From Paenibacillus cellulosilyticus (GTDB lineage Bacteria > Bacillota > Bacilli > Paenibacillales > Paenibacillaceae): 64,000 nucleotides of DNA. The stretch covers positions 1 through 64,000 of the forward strand of contig NZ_QGTQ01000031.1 of NCBI RefSeq assembly GCF_003182255.1. Reading direction: 5' to 3'. This document shows, piece after piece, positions 47,268 to 56,792 of this stretch (the first letter of the stretch is position 1; every line of letters begins with the position of its first letter). A program made the translations under genes and the position numbers. The notes under the pieces were generated by a model. It did not search any database. It had not been told where the DNA came from and saw nothing but the letters and a program-made list of their open reading frames with translations.

Positions 47268-48605
47268 TTACAGAACGGCAATATCATCTTCTTCGTTTGC
47301 ATCTTCATCTTCGTCGTCTTCATCGTCTTCATCGTCTTCGTCTTCATCATCGTCATCTACGAGGCGCGCGAGCAGCAGTCCATCGGTTCCTTCATTCGTA
47401 CCCGTTACAAACTCGCGCAAATAATACGTAACATAGTCGCCATAGCGGCTGTCTTCTGCCTCTGTCAGGTCGTGAACCCAGTGGACGCCAGGCTCGACAC
47501 CGTCAAGCAGGATGACGGCGGCTGCAGCGTATACGCCGCTTGCAACTTGGACGTACGTTGCATTTGTTTTGAACTCCGCATAAGCATCCTCGTTCTTAAT
47601 GCTGTTGTACATGTAGCGCTCATGATCATCATAGACAAGCAATACGCCGACAAGGTCGGAGCCGCTCAGTTCGCCGTCGTCCGGGTGAAGCAGCTTCTGA
47701 TCGTACTCCCACAGATCATCGACATTATCGAGATTATCCTGGATTTGTTCGGTCGTATAATCGTTGACCCGGTAGATAAAGGCCGTCTCCAGCTCGTAAT
47801 CCTCTGCGAGTGCGATCGTTTCTTCATGCGCCATGATACAGCCGGAGAATGTCAAATCACCAAGACGAACGGTATATTCCCGATTGTAGACGTCGTCGAA
47901 CAGCATATACGTCGTATCGCTGATCGAGTAGACCGGATAGTTCGAAATCGCTTCCTCCAGGAAGCATTCTGGTGACCAAGTTACATAAACCGTCTTCGGC
48001 TTCACAAGCGAACGATCTGTGTAGAACGTATCGTCTTTCTCCACGACATAGATTGCACGAGGTTTCTGATCGGGGTTTTCTTTCATCATCTTCACAGCCA
48101 TCCATTGCACAACACCGGGATTCATGCCTGAGCACACAATCGCTCTCACCTTCTTGAACGTGTGCTCGACCTTCTCGAAACGATCGATCCGCTCCAGTAG
48201 GCTAGTTGCTTCTACTTCTGGCATTTCATCCACTTCGGTATCTTCGAGCGCCGTGTTCACGTAGGCGATGCCAAGCTCATCGCAGCAAGCGATCATGCTG
48301 CGGGTGTCGGCCCATGACAGGTCGATCACAAGTTGAGTCTTGGTGCGCATGCAATGCTGCTTGAGCGTTTCGGCATGCGTGAGGTCAAGCTGATGCAGTT
48401 TGAGACGGGAGGAGAGTTCTGGCGCAAATTCGCGGTAATAGCTGCGCGGTTTTTGTTCGCGGTCGATACCGTGAATTTTTGCATTACTGAGGTAATGGTG
48501 AAGCGGGGCTTGCTCGTCCAATAAGGATCGCTCGAACAGCGTAAGCAGAGCTCGAGCGACACCTCCCGAGCTTCCGAGTACCGTTATGACGAAAGGGTTG
48601 TCCAT
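47268..48605 (-). CDS. Saccharopine dehydrogenase-like protein with poly-acidic tail
   Basis: A 445-residue protein with an N-terminal Rossmann fold (VITVLGSSGGVARALLTLFE) and segments LVIDLSWADTR, AYVNTALED and CSGMNPGVVQWM. This resembles saccharopine dehydrogenase/homospermidine synthase-like proteins. The last 30 residues are almost only Asp and Glu, from a GAY/GAR repeat near 47290-47360. The ATG at 48605 has AAGGAGG eight bases upstream; an ATG 11 codons earlier overlaps that site. The exact substrate is unknown. The tail may aid solubility or bind cations. Confidence 0.75.
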   Translation of the reverse strand: MDNPFVITVLGSSGGVARALLTLFERSLLDEQAPLHHYLSNAKIHGIDREQKPRSYYREFAPELSSRLKLHQLDLTHAETLKQHCMRTKTQLVIDLSWADTRSMIACCDELGIAYVNTALEDTEVDEMPEVEATSLLERIDRFEKVEHTFKKVRAIVCSGMNPGVVQWMAVKMMKENPDQKPRAIYVVEKDDTFYTDRSLVKPKTVYVTWSPECFLEEAISNYPVYSISDTTYMLFDDVYNREYTVRLGDLTFSGCIMAHEETIALAEDYELETAFIYRVNDYTTEQIQDNLDNVDDLWEYDQKLLHPDDGELSGSDLVGVLLVYDDHERYMYNSIKNEDAYAEFKTNATYVQVASGVYAAAAVILLDGVEPGVHWVHDLTEAEDSRYGDYVTYYLREFVTGTNEGTDGLLLARLVDDDDEDEDDEDDEDDEDEDANEEDDIAVL

Positions 48606-48850
48606 CCTTTCGCCTCCTTCCAATTCGAATTTGTACATCCTATTCCGGAAACTAGCAGGACGACTGATGCAAGTGCGGACAGGCAGGACAGATTCGCGGC
48701 GATACTTGGAAACTTTTACTTTACGACAGCTATATTGTCAGGTATAAATCAAGGTAGACGGCATATGTTTCACGTTGATGGTATCCGCTTGAAGGGAAGT
48801 TCCAAAAGTCGAACTTAAAGGGCTGATTTCAGAAACGGGGGAATGCTCCG

Positions 48851-49735
48851 ATGATCGTTGCGCCAGATTTACCGATTCTGCCGTGCCGAATTGATGGTGG
48901 TGTGAAACTGTTCGAGCTGCGGGCCGAGCCGGTTGCTCGGGAGCTGCTGCCTGGCGTATGGATGGAAGGCTGGGGCTATAACGGCTCTATTCCAGGTCCG
49001 CTGATTGTTGTTCGCACGGGCGATGACGTTATGGTTCGCGTGCAAAATCGTCTTCCGGTACCGACTTCTATTCATTGGCATGGACTCGATGTGCCTAACA
49101 CGATGGATGGCGTTCCGGGTATTGAGCCGACGCCGCTTATTCAGCCGGGTCAGACGTATGAATATCGCTTCCAGATTACGAATCGGCCGGGGACACATAT
49201 GTATCATTCGCATGTTGATGTTGTCAGGCAGATGTCGATGGGACTTGGCGGCATGCTGATCATTATGGACCCGAATGAGAGTGGAATCGCGCATGATTAT
49301 GCGTATATGCTTCAGCAGTTCCGCCTGAACGGATTATCGAAGGGGGAGCTGTTGAAGGGACACTATCGGATCGACCCGTACAGCGATGATTTTAACTTCT
49401 TCACGATGAATGGCCGCTGCTTCCCGCATGTCCATCCCATGATCGCGAAACGAGGAGATAAGGTTCGTATCCGGCTTGGAAGCATTGGAATGATCCCTCA
49501 TCCGATGCACCTGCATGGACATCAATTCCAGTTAACGGCGCTGGACGGCAATAAGCTTCTGGCAGGCAACCGTCCGCTGATGAACACGATTAGCGTCGCA
49601 TCCGGTGAGACGAGGGACATCGAGTTCATGGCAGACAATCCTGGCCGCTGGCCGTTCCACTGCCATATCCCGCATCATAATGCGAACAATTTCACTTCGC
49701 AGGTCGGCGGGATGTTTACTTTCATTCATTACTAA
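48851..49735 (+). CDS. Two-domain multicopper oxidase
   Basis: A 294-residue protein of two cupredoxin domains. All four copper motifs are present: HWHG near 75, HMYHSHVD near 118, HPMHLHGH near 217 and HCHIPHH near 275. The methionine-containing type 1 site is not obvious. No signal peptide is seen, so it would be cytoplasmic or spore-associated. Such small enzymes oxidise phenols, Cu(I) or manganese. GGGGGAA precedes the ATG. The next gene starts 29 bases later with its own GGAGG, so they are probably co-transcribed. Confidence 0.9.
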   Translation: MIVAPDLPILPCRIDGGVKLFELRAEPVARELLPGVWMEGWGYNGSIPGPLIVVRTGDDVMVRVQNRLPVPTSIHWHGLDVPNTMDGVPGIEPTPLIQPGQTYEYRFQITNRPGTHMYHSHVDVVRQMSMGLGGMLIIMDPNESGIAHDYAYMLQQFRLNGLSKGELLKGHYRIDPYSDDFNFFTMNGRCFPHVHPMIAKRGDKVRIRLGSIGMIPHPMHLHGHQFQLTALDGNKLLAGNRPLMNTISVASGETRDIEFMADNPGRWPFHCHIPHHNANNFTSQVGGMFTFIHY

Positions 49736-49764
49736 CGATCCCACTAGAATGGAGGTTCCAGCTT

Positions 49765-51219
49765 GTGCGGAGTAGAGCAGTAATTCGCAATACACTTCTT
49801 GCCGTTATGTTATTGCCGTTGATTGGGTACGGACTGCTTCACCGCTTTAGTTCAATGGATCATACCTTCAAGGCCCCGACTGGACATTTCTATGTCGTCA
49901 GTACGGTTGCGGCCATTGCCTTTGTGTTGGCCTTAGTTGTTGGGATTGCTGGTATTCGTATGCGTAATGTGAAAGTGACGTTCGTCTCGCTTGCTTATGT
50001 CTCGCTTGCTGAAGTGTTTACGCTGCATGGTCTCTCTACGCCTGGTTTTCTGCTGCATGCATCGAGCCTGCCGACTGCTGCCGCACAGCTCAGCTTAAGC
50101 CTTGCGGTGTTCTGGCTATGGCTGTCTTCAATGTCGAGTGATCGGCTCGTCGTACGAATGCTGGCACGTCATAATGTCATGCTGCTGCCGATGTGGACGC
50201 TCATTCTGTTCATTGTCTGTTCGCTGCTATTCAACCATACGAGCTGGATTCATGGCGAGTTTGTCACGAATCCATGGTTCAAAGGCGCGCAGTCAGTCGT
50301 TGAGATTGGATTGATAGGATGGACGATGAGACGGTACTGGCAGGCTTATCTAGCCTGGGGCTCGCCGCTCCATTTCATGATTGTCCATAGCTGCGGTCTT
50401 CTTATCGTTTCGCAATTCATTATGGTAACCGGCAAGATATGGCAGGTTAGCTGGTGGGGATATCATGTCACTTTGCTTATTTCCGTTATCTTCATGATTA
50501 TCGGTGTTATGCGTCAATACTCGGCGCAGGATGCAGCAGGCTCCTCGCTGCTTCGGCTGTTCCGTGCGAATCCGCGCGAATGGATTGAAACCTGTCTGTC
50601 GCCGAATGTTCGAGCATTAATCGTGACGACTGAGAAGCGTGATGCCTATACAGCCGGACATAATTATCGTGTTGCATTGTACGCGCTTCGACTGGGCGAG
50701 CGAATGGGGCTGAACACGGAGCAGCTGCGTGCGATTGCGCTTGGCGGCATTGTGCATGACGTCGGCAAGCTGAAGGTGCCGGATTCGATCTTGAATAAAC
50801 CAGGTAAGCTAACGCCTTTCGAACGGGATGTTATTGAACGGCATCCGCTAGCTGGCTATGACGTTTGCAAGCGTCTCGGTTTTATGAAGGAGGAGCTTGC
50901 AATCATTCGCAATCATCATGAAAAATGGGACGGTACAGGCTACCCAGACCGTCTGAGGCATGACAATATTCCGCTGCTCGCTCGGGTAACGGCCGTTGCG
51001 GACGTATACGACGCGCTGACCTCGTCGCGCTCGTATCGGAAGGCGATGTCTCATGGGGAAGCGCTGGCGATTATTACATCGGAGCGAGGTGCTCACTTCG
51101 ATCCGGAGTGTGTAGACGCATGGCTGAGGCTGGCGGAAGAGGATCAATTATTTTTTGAACAAATGTCGGGTTCCGATCGTGGGCTGCAGCAAGATCAGCT
51201 TATTAGCTCCAGCAGTTGA
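49765..51219 (+). CDS. Membrane HD-GYP cyclic-di-GMP phosphodiesterase
   Basis: A 484-residue protein. The first 255 residues hold about seven membrane helices with several histidines and methionines, without a named domain. The C-terminal HD-GYP domain has HDVGKLKVP (HD pair), RHPLAGYD and HHEKWDGTGYPDRL (GYP), all intact, so hydrolysis of cyclic-di-GMP is expected. The start is GTG with GGAGG upstream. It is placed directly after the multicopper oxidase gene, so its sensory domain may respond to copper or redox, an inference. Confidence 0.9.
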   Translation: MRSRAVIRNTLLAVMLLPLIGYGLLHRFSSMDHTFKAPTGHFYVVSTVAAIAFVLALVVGIAGIRMRNVKVTFVSLAYVSLAEVFTLHGLSTPGFLLHASSLPTAAAQLSLSLAVFWLWLSSMSSDRLVVRMLARHNVMLLPMWTLILFIVCSLLFNHTSWIHGEFVTNPWFKGAQSVVEIGLIGWTMRRYWQAYLAWGSPLHFMIVHSCGLLIVSQFIMVTGKIWQVSWWGYHVTLLISVIFMIIGVMRQYSAQDAAGSSLLRLFRANPREWIETCLSPNVRALIVTTEKRDAYTAGHNYRVALYALRLGERMGLNTEQLRAIALGGIVHDVGKLKVPDSILNKPGKLTPFERDVIERHPLAGYDVCKRLGFMKEELAIIRNHHEKWDGTGYPDRLRHDNIPLLARVTAVADVYDALTSSRSYRKAMSHGEALAIITSERGAHFDPECVDAWLRLAEEDQLFFEQMSGSDRGLQQDQLISSSS

Positions 51220-51338
51220 AAGATACGGAGAACCATCCACAATATACATGCCTGTGAGGCGCAACTTAACTCGAACGATGTCGTCTATTAGAATAGATAA
51301 TATATTCATAGACTTCATAGAAAACGAGGTAGCAAATC

Positions 51339-52262
51339 ATGGGGAAAGTAATCTGGGCTGCCCTTATTGGGGTGGCTCTTGTTATTGGCGGGGCATATGT
51401 CGTTCTAACGAGCCAAGGTTCTTCTGCGGATGATCGTTTGCAGTCGGGAGATTCCGTGTCGGATACAACACAAGACAGCAGTAACTCGGAAAGCAGCAAC
51501 TCGCCAGCTGACCAGCAGTCGCAAGAGACGGACAAGCCGGGTGATTCGGCTGCTTCAAGCGATGGCGGTAGCAGCAGCGAAGGCACGGAGAAGACGGACA
51601 GCAACTCGGATGCATCGGCCGGATCAACAGACAATGGACAAGCTGCTAATGGTCAATCCTCTGGCAGCATTGTGACGGTGTCGGACCCTAATGATATTGG
51701 CGTGCTCGTAAACAAAACGCATCGGCTGCCAGAAGGCTATGCGCCGGATGATCTCGTATATCCGGATGTAGCCTTTATATTCGATGACAAGGTGGATAAG
51801 CGTAAAATGCGACGTGAAGCAGCGGACGCATTAAAGGAATTGTTCGATGCTGCCGACAAGGATGGCATTGAGCTGGCCGGCGTATCGGGCTATCGCTCGG
51901 AATCGCGTCAGAAAACGTTGTTCGATAACTATGTGAAGCGTGACGGTGAAGAGGCGGCTGTGCGATACAGCGCACGTCCAGGCTTCAGTGAGCATCAGAC
52001 CGGCCTTGCGATGGACGTGTCAGGCAAAGACGGCAAATGCGCGGCGGAGGACTGCTTTGCAGGTACGGATGAGGCGAATTGGCTGGCGGATCATGCGCAG
52101 GAATATGGCTTTATTATCCGTTATCCAGAAGACAAGGAATCGGTCACTGGCTACAAATACGAGGCTTGGCATTTGCGCTACGTTGGCGTTGATCTTGCGG
52201 AGTTGATCCATGCTGGCGGGTTGACGTTGGAAGAATATTCGGCTCAGCATGAGACAAGCTAG
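51339..52262 (+). CDS. D-alanyl-D-alanine carboxypeptidase (VanY/M15B type)
   Basis: A 307-residue peptidase anchored by an N-terminal helix (residues 4-24), then a Ser/Asp/Gln-rich linker to about 105. The M15B domain has SGYRSESRQ, the zinc motif SEHQTGLAMD and the final YEAWHLRYVG with catalytic glutamate and third ligand. It would trim the terminal D-alanine of peptidoglycan stem peptides outside the membrane. GAGG lies before the ATG. A long perfect-palindrome terminator follows. Confidence 0.92.
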   Translation: MGKVIWAALIGVALVIGGAYVVLTSQGSSADDRLQSGDSVSDTTQDSSNSESSNSPADQQSQETDKPGDSAASSDGGSSSEGTEKTDSNSDASAGSTDNGQAANGQSSGSIVTVSDPNDIGVLVNKTHRLPEGYAPDDLVYPDVAFIFDDKVDKRKMRREAADALKELFDAADKDGIELAGVSGYRSESRQKTLFDNYVKRDGEEAAVRYSARPGFSEHQTGLAMDVSGKDGKCAAEDCFAGTDEANWLADHAQEYGFIIRYPEDKESVTGYKYEAWHLRYVGVDLAELIHAGGLTLEEYSAQHETS

Positions 52263-52333
52263 TAGGTACAAGGCTTCATTCATTACTCGATCTAATACCG
52301 ACATAAGCTTACTTAACAATTAGCTGACTAATG

Positions 52334-52382
52334 AAGCTGCGAAAAATAAGCATATATGCTTATTTTTCGCAGCTTTTTTTTA
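52334..52382 (+). terminator. Perfect 42-base palindrome terminator
   Basis: Arms of 21 bases (52334-52354 and 52355-52375, beginning AAGCTGCG) are exactly complementary and run into a run of T. The centre is CATATATG, so the hairpin has almost no unpaired loop. Confidence 0.9.
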
Positions 52383-52468
52383 AAAGGCCCTCCTGTTGTT
52401 TCTCTCTCTCCGTCCGTATGCTACAATGGTCCTTGAAGTAAACCGCTTAACCTCCCTTCAAACGTAAA

Positions 52469-52483
52469 ATGACAGCGTTTCCA
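52469..52483 (+). promoter_or_regulatory. cre-like site before the AraC-type regulator
   Basis: ATGACAGCGTTTCCA matches the CcpA consensus at 14 of 15 positions, 37 bases before the regulator ATG. Its location in the leader would suit road-block or initiation control. Confidence 0.45.
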
Positions 52484-52519
52484 TTATCTCGTAATAACCT
52501 GCTTAGGAGGGTTTATTAT

Positions 52520-54751
52520 ATGCCGCGTAATTGGTACTTTCGATTGCTGTTCTCGTATTTCCCTATTCTCGTCTTAACCTTCTCGATTATTTTGTTCTTA
52601 TCATACATTGCCATCAATGAAATCTCACGCTCTGAGACGGAGAAGGCGGACCGAATTTCGACTAGCTATACGGTGGACAGCGTCGAACGAACGGTACACG
52701 AGATCGAGATGACGGTTTTAAGCGAAGCTGTTAAAAATGTGAATTATGCAGCCTTCATGAATCGTGAATCAAACCGCGATGCGAAGTATGAGATCGTAAG
52801 CAGCTTGCGCGCGATGATCGAGAACAACGAACTTATTCAGTCGATCTATGTATACCGCGAGTCTGACGGAGCCATTCTGACACAGAACGGCCAGACGGAG
52901 CTGGCGGCATTCGGAGATCGGGCGTTCATCACGAAGGCGATGGCCAACCTCGATAATCGTCAATGGTCTACAATTCGGACGTACGCGGAATATGAAGGTG
53001 TAAAGCCAGTCGAAGTGATATCGATGTACAAACGTGCACCCTTGCCGTTTGGCAATGAAGGGCTAGTTGTCATTAATGTGAATTTGTACGAGCTTGAGAA
53101 AATGATCGGAAGCATGACCAACCACAGCGTGTCATTCATGCACATTACGGATGAAGCGGGGAATGTGGTTTATCCTAGCAGCGTAGACTCTGCTGGCGAC
53201 GGTAAAGTGCTGACGACCGTACGATCCGATGCGTTGGGTTGGACGTTCAAGAGTGGCATTCAAGCAGGTCAGCTATTCGGCTGGGTATCTGTCGTGTCCT
53301 ATGTTTGGGTGATCCTGGCGATACTGACATTCGCAGGCGCTATCGTTTATATCATTTGGATTACACGTCGAAATTATAAACCGATTCAACTGATGATGAC
53401 TCGGATTCAAGCGCTGCAGCTGCGTAGTGATGGCGCACCTATGCAAATGGACGACATGTCAAGGATTGACCGCGCACTTGAGAAGCTGATTCACCAGACG
53501 CTGGACTATGAGAAGGAGCAGCGCGAAAGCACACTCATTCAGCGCCGTCAGCTGTTCTTTGATTTGATTGGCGGCGTCCGTTCGGAAGGCTTGGAGCAAC
53601 ACATTGCCAGACTGGATCAGATGCCAGGCGATGCCGCGCAATATGGCGTCATGTTGGCACGGTTGGATGTTCATGAGCAATTCAAACAGTCCTATTCGCC
53701 GGCCGAACAGAACATGATGAAATATGCGGTTGGTAATGTTATTCAAGAACTGGCTCACAACGAAGGAATGAATGGTTGGGGAGAATGGATTGCGCCGGAT
53801 ACGATCGCATTCATTCTAAGCTCCCCTGACGACGCGGAAACCTCCTCCATGCAGGAACAGATGAGAAGCGCTGCTGCCAATGCACGTAATTGGGTTGCGG
53901 AGCATTTGCATCTGGCGCTTTCGTTCGGGATTGGCACAATCGAGCCGCATTGGAGCGAACTGAACCAAGCGTTCAAGACGGCTTCAACGGCAATGGAGCA
54001 CCAGCTTGCGATCGGTCATAACGCCGTTATGGTGATGGATAGCCTTCCTCGAGAGGGACAGGCTTCGATGTTCGACTATATGGGGATGTGCTCCGACATT
54101 GCAGGGGCGTTCCGGCTGGCCAATGAGAGCTGGCGGGAGCGAGTGGACTTTATGTTTATCCAACTGGAGAATAGTGCACCTAAGGACGAGGACATTCGTT
54201 CATTAATTGATCTGCTATTTGGCATGCTAGGACGGGAGCTGAAGGAGCTGTCAGACAGCCTCCGCGATTGCTTCGAAGGGGAGCAGGCGGAAGCATGGCA
54301 GAAGCGTCTGCTCGCCGCAGGCTCACTAGCCGAGATGAAGGTACAGCTGCTTGAATGGATGACGGAGATTTATCGCACGTATGTCGCAGTCAGCGAGACG
54401 AAAAGCTACAAAGCGATGGTCGCAGAGATGCGCGGTTATATTCAGGAGAATTTTGCAGATCCGGATTTGTCCCTTAAGCATCTAAGCGATCGGTTCCAAA
54501 TATCGGGCAAATACGCGAGCCATCTGTTCAAATTGGAGTACGATATGAAGTTCGTCGATTATCTTGTACAGCTTCGGATGCAGCAAGCCGAGCGTTTACT
54601 CGCGGATACCGATGAAACGGTACAAAACATTGCGCTGCAGGTCGGATATGCGAATTCAATCACGTTTGGACGCGTATTCAAACGGACGGTTGGCGTGACG
54701 CCTGGCGATTTCCGCAAGCTGAAGATGCGGCCTTCTGTCCCGCAGGCGTAA
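52520..54751 (+). CDS. Membrane-bound AraC-family regulator of the sugar operon
   Basis: A 743-residue one-component sensor. Two membrane helices (residues 7-30 and about 255-280) enclose an extracellular Cache-like sensing domain. A cytoplasmic linker follows, and the last 100 residues hold two AraC helix-turn-helix motifs (LSLKHLSDRFQISGKYASHLFK and NIALQVGYANSITFGRVFKRTVGVTPGDFRK). This architecture is common before LplA/YtcQ-type carbohydrate importers in Paenibacillus. ATG 52520 has AGGAGG upstream. It likely activates the binding-protein operon at 55034 on sensing an extracellular sugar. Confidence 0.9.
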   Translation: MPRNWYFRLLFSYFPILVLTFSIILFLSYIAINEISRSETEKADRISTSYTVDSVERTVHEIEMTVLSEAVKNVNYAAFMNRESNRDAKYEIVSSLRAMIENNELIQSIYVYRESDGAILTQNGQTELAAFGDRAFITKAMANLDNRQWSTIRTYAEYEGVKPVEVISMYKRAPLPFGNEGLVVINVNLYELEKMIGSMTNHSVSFMHITDEAGNVVYPSSVDSAGDGKVLTTVRSDALGWTFKSGIQAGQLFGWVSVVSYVWVILAILTFAGAIVYIIWITRRNYKPIQLMMTRIQALQLRSDGAPMQMDDMSRIDRALEKLIHQTLDYEKEQRESTLIQRRQLFFDLIGGVRSEGLEQHIARLDQMPGDAAQYGVMLARLDVHEQFKQSYSPAEQNMMKYAVGNVIQELAHNEGMNGWGEWIAPDTIAFILSSPDDAETSSMQEQMRSAAANARNWVAEHLHLALSFGIGTIEPHWSELNQAFKTASTAMEHQLAIGHNAVMVMDSLPREGQASMFDYMGMCSDIAGAFRLANESWRERVDFMFIQLENSAPKDEDIRSLIDLLFGMLGRELKELSDSLRDCFEGEQAEAWQKRLLAAGSLAEMKVQLLEWMTEIYRTYVAVSETKSYKAMVAEMRGYIQENFADPDLSLKHLSDRFQISGKYASHLFKLEYDMKFVDYLVQLRMQQAERLLADTDETVQNIALQVGYANSITFGRVFKRTVGVTPGDFRKLKMRPSVPQA

Positions 54752-54785
54752 ATACCTTGAATATGGTTTAGGAGATTGGTTTATT

Positions 54786-54812
54786 CGGGCGGACAAGTAC
54801 CGCCCGAGTTTT
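54786..54812 (+). terminator. Terminator after the AraC-type gene
   Basis: CGGGCGG pairs with CCGCCCG around seven bases, followed by AGTTTTAGTTT. It separates regulator and transporter transcripts. Confidence 0.75.
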
Positions 54813-54968
54813 AGTTTATATCGGGAAAACGGTGTATCCGTAGGCGAAAAACCGCGTCACAACAAGGATCTGGCGCATCGGTTTGCTCCGAGGAAACTAG
54901 TTTATTGCCGCAGTCGATTGCGGCATGACATACTGAGGGCATTCCGGTACGAGGCGGTTAACGAAGCT

Positions 54969-54983
54969 TGGATGCGTTTACAA
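54969..54983 (-). promoter_or_regulatory. Consensus cre site upstream of the sugar importer operon
   Basis: On the minus strand TTGTAAACGCATCCA matches all fixed positions of WTGNAANCGNWNNCW. It lies 51 bases before the binding-protein start and overlaps a small hairpin (GATGCGT/ACGCATC). Repression by CcpA when a preferred sugar is available is likely. Confidence 0.65.
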
Positions 54984-55033
54984 GGACGCATCGAACCGGG
55001 AGCACTAAACAACACATAAAAGGGGTTGTATCC

Positions 55034-56659
55034 ATGGTTCAGAAGTTGAAGCAGGCAAGCTCCAAGAAGAAAGCAAGCGCAGCGCTCGCGCTGACTGTCG
55101 CAACATCTATGGTACTGGCAGCTTGCGGCGGCGGTAGCAGCAATACGGAGTCTGGAACGAATGCTAGCACAGATAGCGGATCTTCGAAGGCTACTACATT
55201 AAAGGTAGAGGTGTTCGACCGCGGAAACTCGCCTAAAGGCAGTACGATTACGAACAACTATCTGACGAATTTCGTACAAGACAACTTCGGCACGCCAAAC
55301 AACATTAATATGGAGTTCGTTCCGGTGCCTCGTTCGGAAGAGACCAACAAGCTTAACGTCCTTATGGCAAGCGGCAGCGATGTTCCTGATATCGTATTCA
55401 CCTATGATTCCGGTACGTTCTATCGGTACGCACAGCAAGGCGGCTTGACGGATTTGACGGAGCTGCTTGATCAATACGGACCAAACCTCAAGCAATTCCT
55501 GACAGATGAAACGCTGGCTTACGGCCAATTGGAAGGCAAACAGTACGGACTTCCGGCGAAGCGTTCGCACTTGGGTAAATACTCGTCGTTCATCCGCCAA
55601 GACTGGTTGGATAAACTGGGCCTGCCAGTGCCGCAAACGACGGATGAGCTGTACACCACATTGAAAGCGTTTAAAGAGCAGGACCCAGGCCAAACAGGCG
55701 GCAAAGTCATTCCGCTTGGCATGTCGATCGCTCCAGCTCAATATGAGCCATTGATCTGGTCGTTCATTAAGCCGATGACGGAGGAAGAAAGCTATACGCT
55801 GACGCAGCAGCTCAGCTCCCGCGATTATCCGATTCTGCTTCCTGGCTTCAAGGACGCTATGTCGTTCATGAACAAGCTTTACAATGAAGGATTGATGAGC
55901 CCAGACTTCAGCTTGGATAAAGACAAAACGAAGCTGAGCGAGAATGTTACCAAAGGGCTGGTCGGCTTCTTCAGCGAAGACGACATGAACCCTTACTACC
56001 CAGACGGCATGTACGCAACATTGCAGAAAAACAATGCAAACGCTGTTCTTAGCGCTGTAGACGTCTACACGAATGAGGAAGGCAAGCATCCGAAGCCGGA
56101 ATATTCGCCAATCGGCATGTACATCATGATTCCGAAAGCGAGCAAGCATGCGGCTGAAGCGATCAAATACCTCGACTGGATGGCATCGGGCGACAATCTG
56201 TTCCAAATGCAAAACGGTGTTGAAGGCGAGAACTATACGCTTGTGAACGACGTTCCTGTCGTGAATGCGGATGCAGCAGATGAAATCAAGAACCGCCTGT
56301 ACAACCAAGGTGACATGGCGATTATCTCCAACGGCAAGCAGCTCGGCGATGCAGACAAAAACGTAGAAGCTTACGTTGTTGGCATGCCTGAGAAATATCA
56401 AGAAGATACGCGCAAAGCACTTACGATCTCCCGTACGGATACGATCAAGCCGATTCTGTTCGACAAGCCAATTGAGGCGCAAGCGAAGTATGGCACGTCG
56501 CTGCTCGACAAGTTCAACGAGATTATCGTAAAACTGACGATGGTGAAGCCAGATCAGTTCGACAGCACGTATGATCAAATGATTAAAGAATATCTCGCAA
56601 ACGGCGGACAAGCGATTCTCGACGAGCGCACAGCGGCTTATAAAGCGATGAAGCAATAA
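55034..56659 (+). CDS. Sugar ABC transporter substrate-binding lipoprotein (LplA/YtcQ type)
   Basis: A 541-residue extracellular lipoprotein. The signal has a lysine-rich n-region, a hydrophobic core and lipobox LAAC (Cys about 34), followed by a Gly/Ser/Thr-rich tether. The rest is a family 1 solute-binding fold of the large LplA class. ATG 55034 follows AAAAGGGG. It opens the import operon with two permeases. As usual in this class no ATPase gene is adjacent; a shared MsmX-like ATPase elsewhere is expected. The ligand is probably an oligosaccharide, likely uronate-containing given the enzymes downstream. Confidence 0.93.
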   Translation: MVQKLKQASSKKKASAALALTVATSMVLAACGGGSSNTESGTNASTDSGSSKATTLKVEVFDRGNSPKGSTITNNYLTNFVQDNFGTPNNINMEFVPVPRSEETNKLNVLMASGSDVPDIVFTYDSGTFYRYAQQGGLTDLTELLDQYGPNLKQFLTDETLAYGQLEGKQYGLPAKRSHLGKYSSFIRQDWLDKLGLPVPQTTDELYTTLKAFKEQDPGQTGGKVIPLGMSIAPAQYEPLIWSFIKPMTEEESYTLTQQLSSRDYPILLPGFKDAMSFMNKLYNEGLMSPDFSLDKDKTKLSENVTKGLVGFFSEDDMNPYYPDGMYATLQKNNANAVLSAVDVYTNEEGKHPKPEYSPIGMYIMIPKASKHAAEAIKYLDWMASGDNLFQMQNGVEGENYTLVNDVPVVNADAADEIKNRLYNQGDMAIISNGKQLGDADKNVEAYVVGMPEKYQEDTRKALTISRTDTIKPILFDKPIEAQAKYGTSLLDKFNEIIVKLTMVKPDQFDSTYDQMIKEYLANGGQAILDERTAAYKAMKQ

Positions 56660-56792
56660 AAATAACGGCAATACTTGATTGTTTTCGGGCGGGGACATAT
56701 AAGCCATAAGGTTGCAATGCCATGTGCATCGTAAGCGGCGGCGAACGTCCTTCGCCCGGAAACCATTGCAAGCAAGAGGGAGGATGATTGCG

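Noticed and set aside
52438-52454. Additional cre site (GTAAACCGCTTAACC)
   Set aside because: The spacing of the A-A and C-G positions does not fit the consensus.
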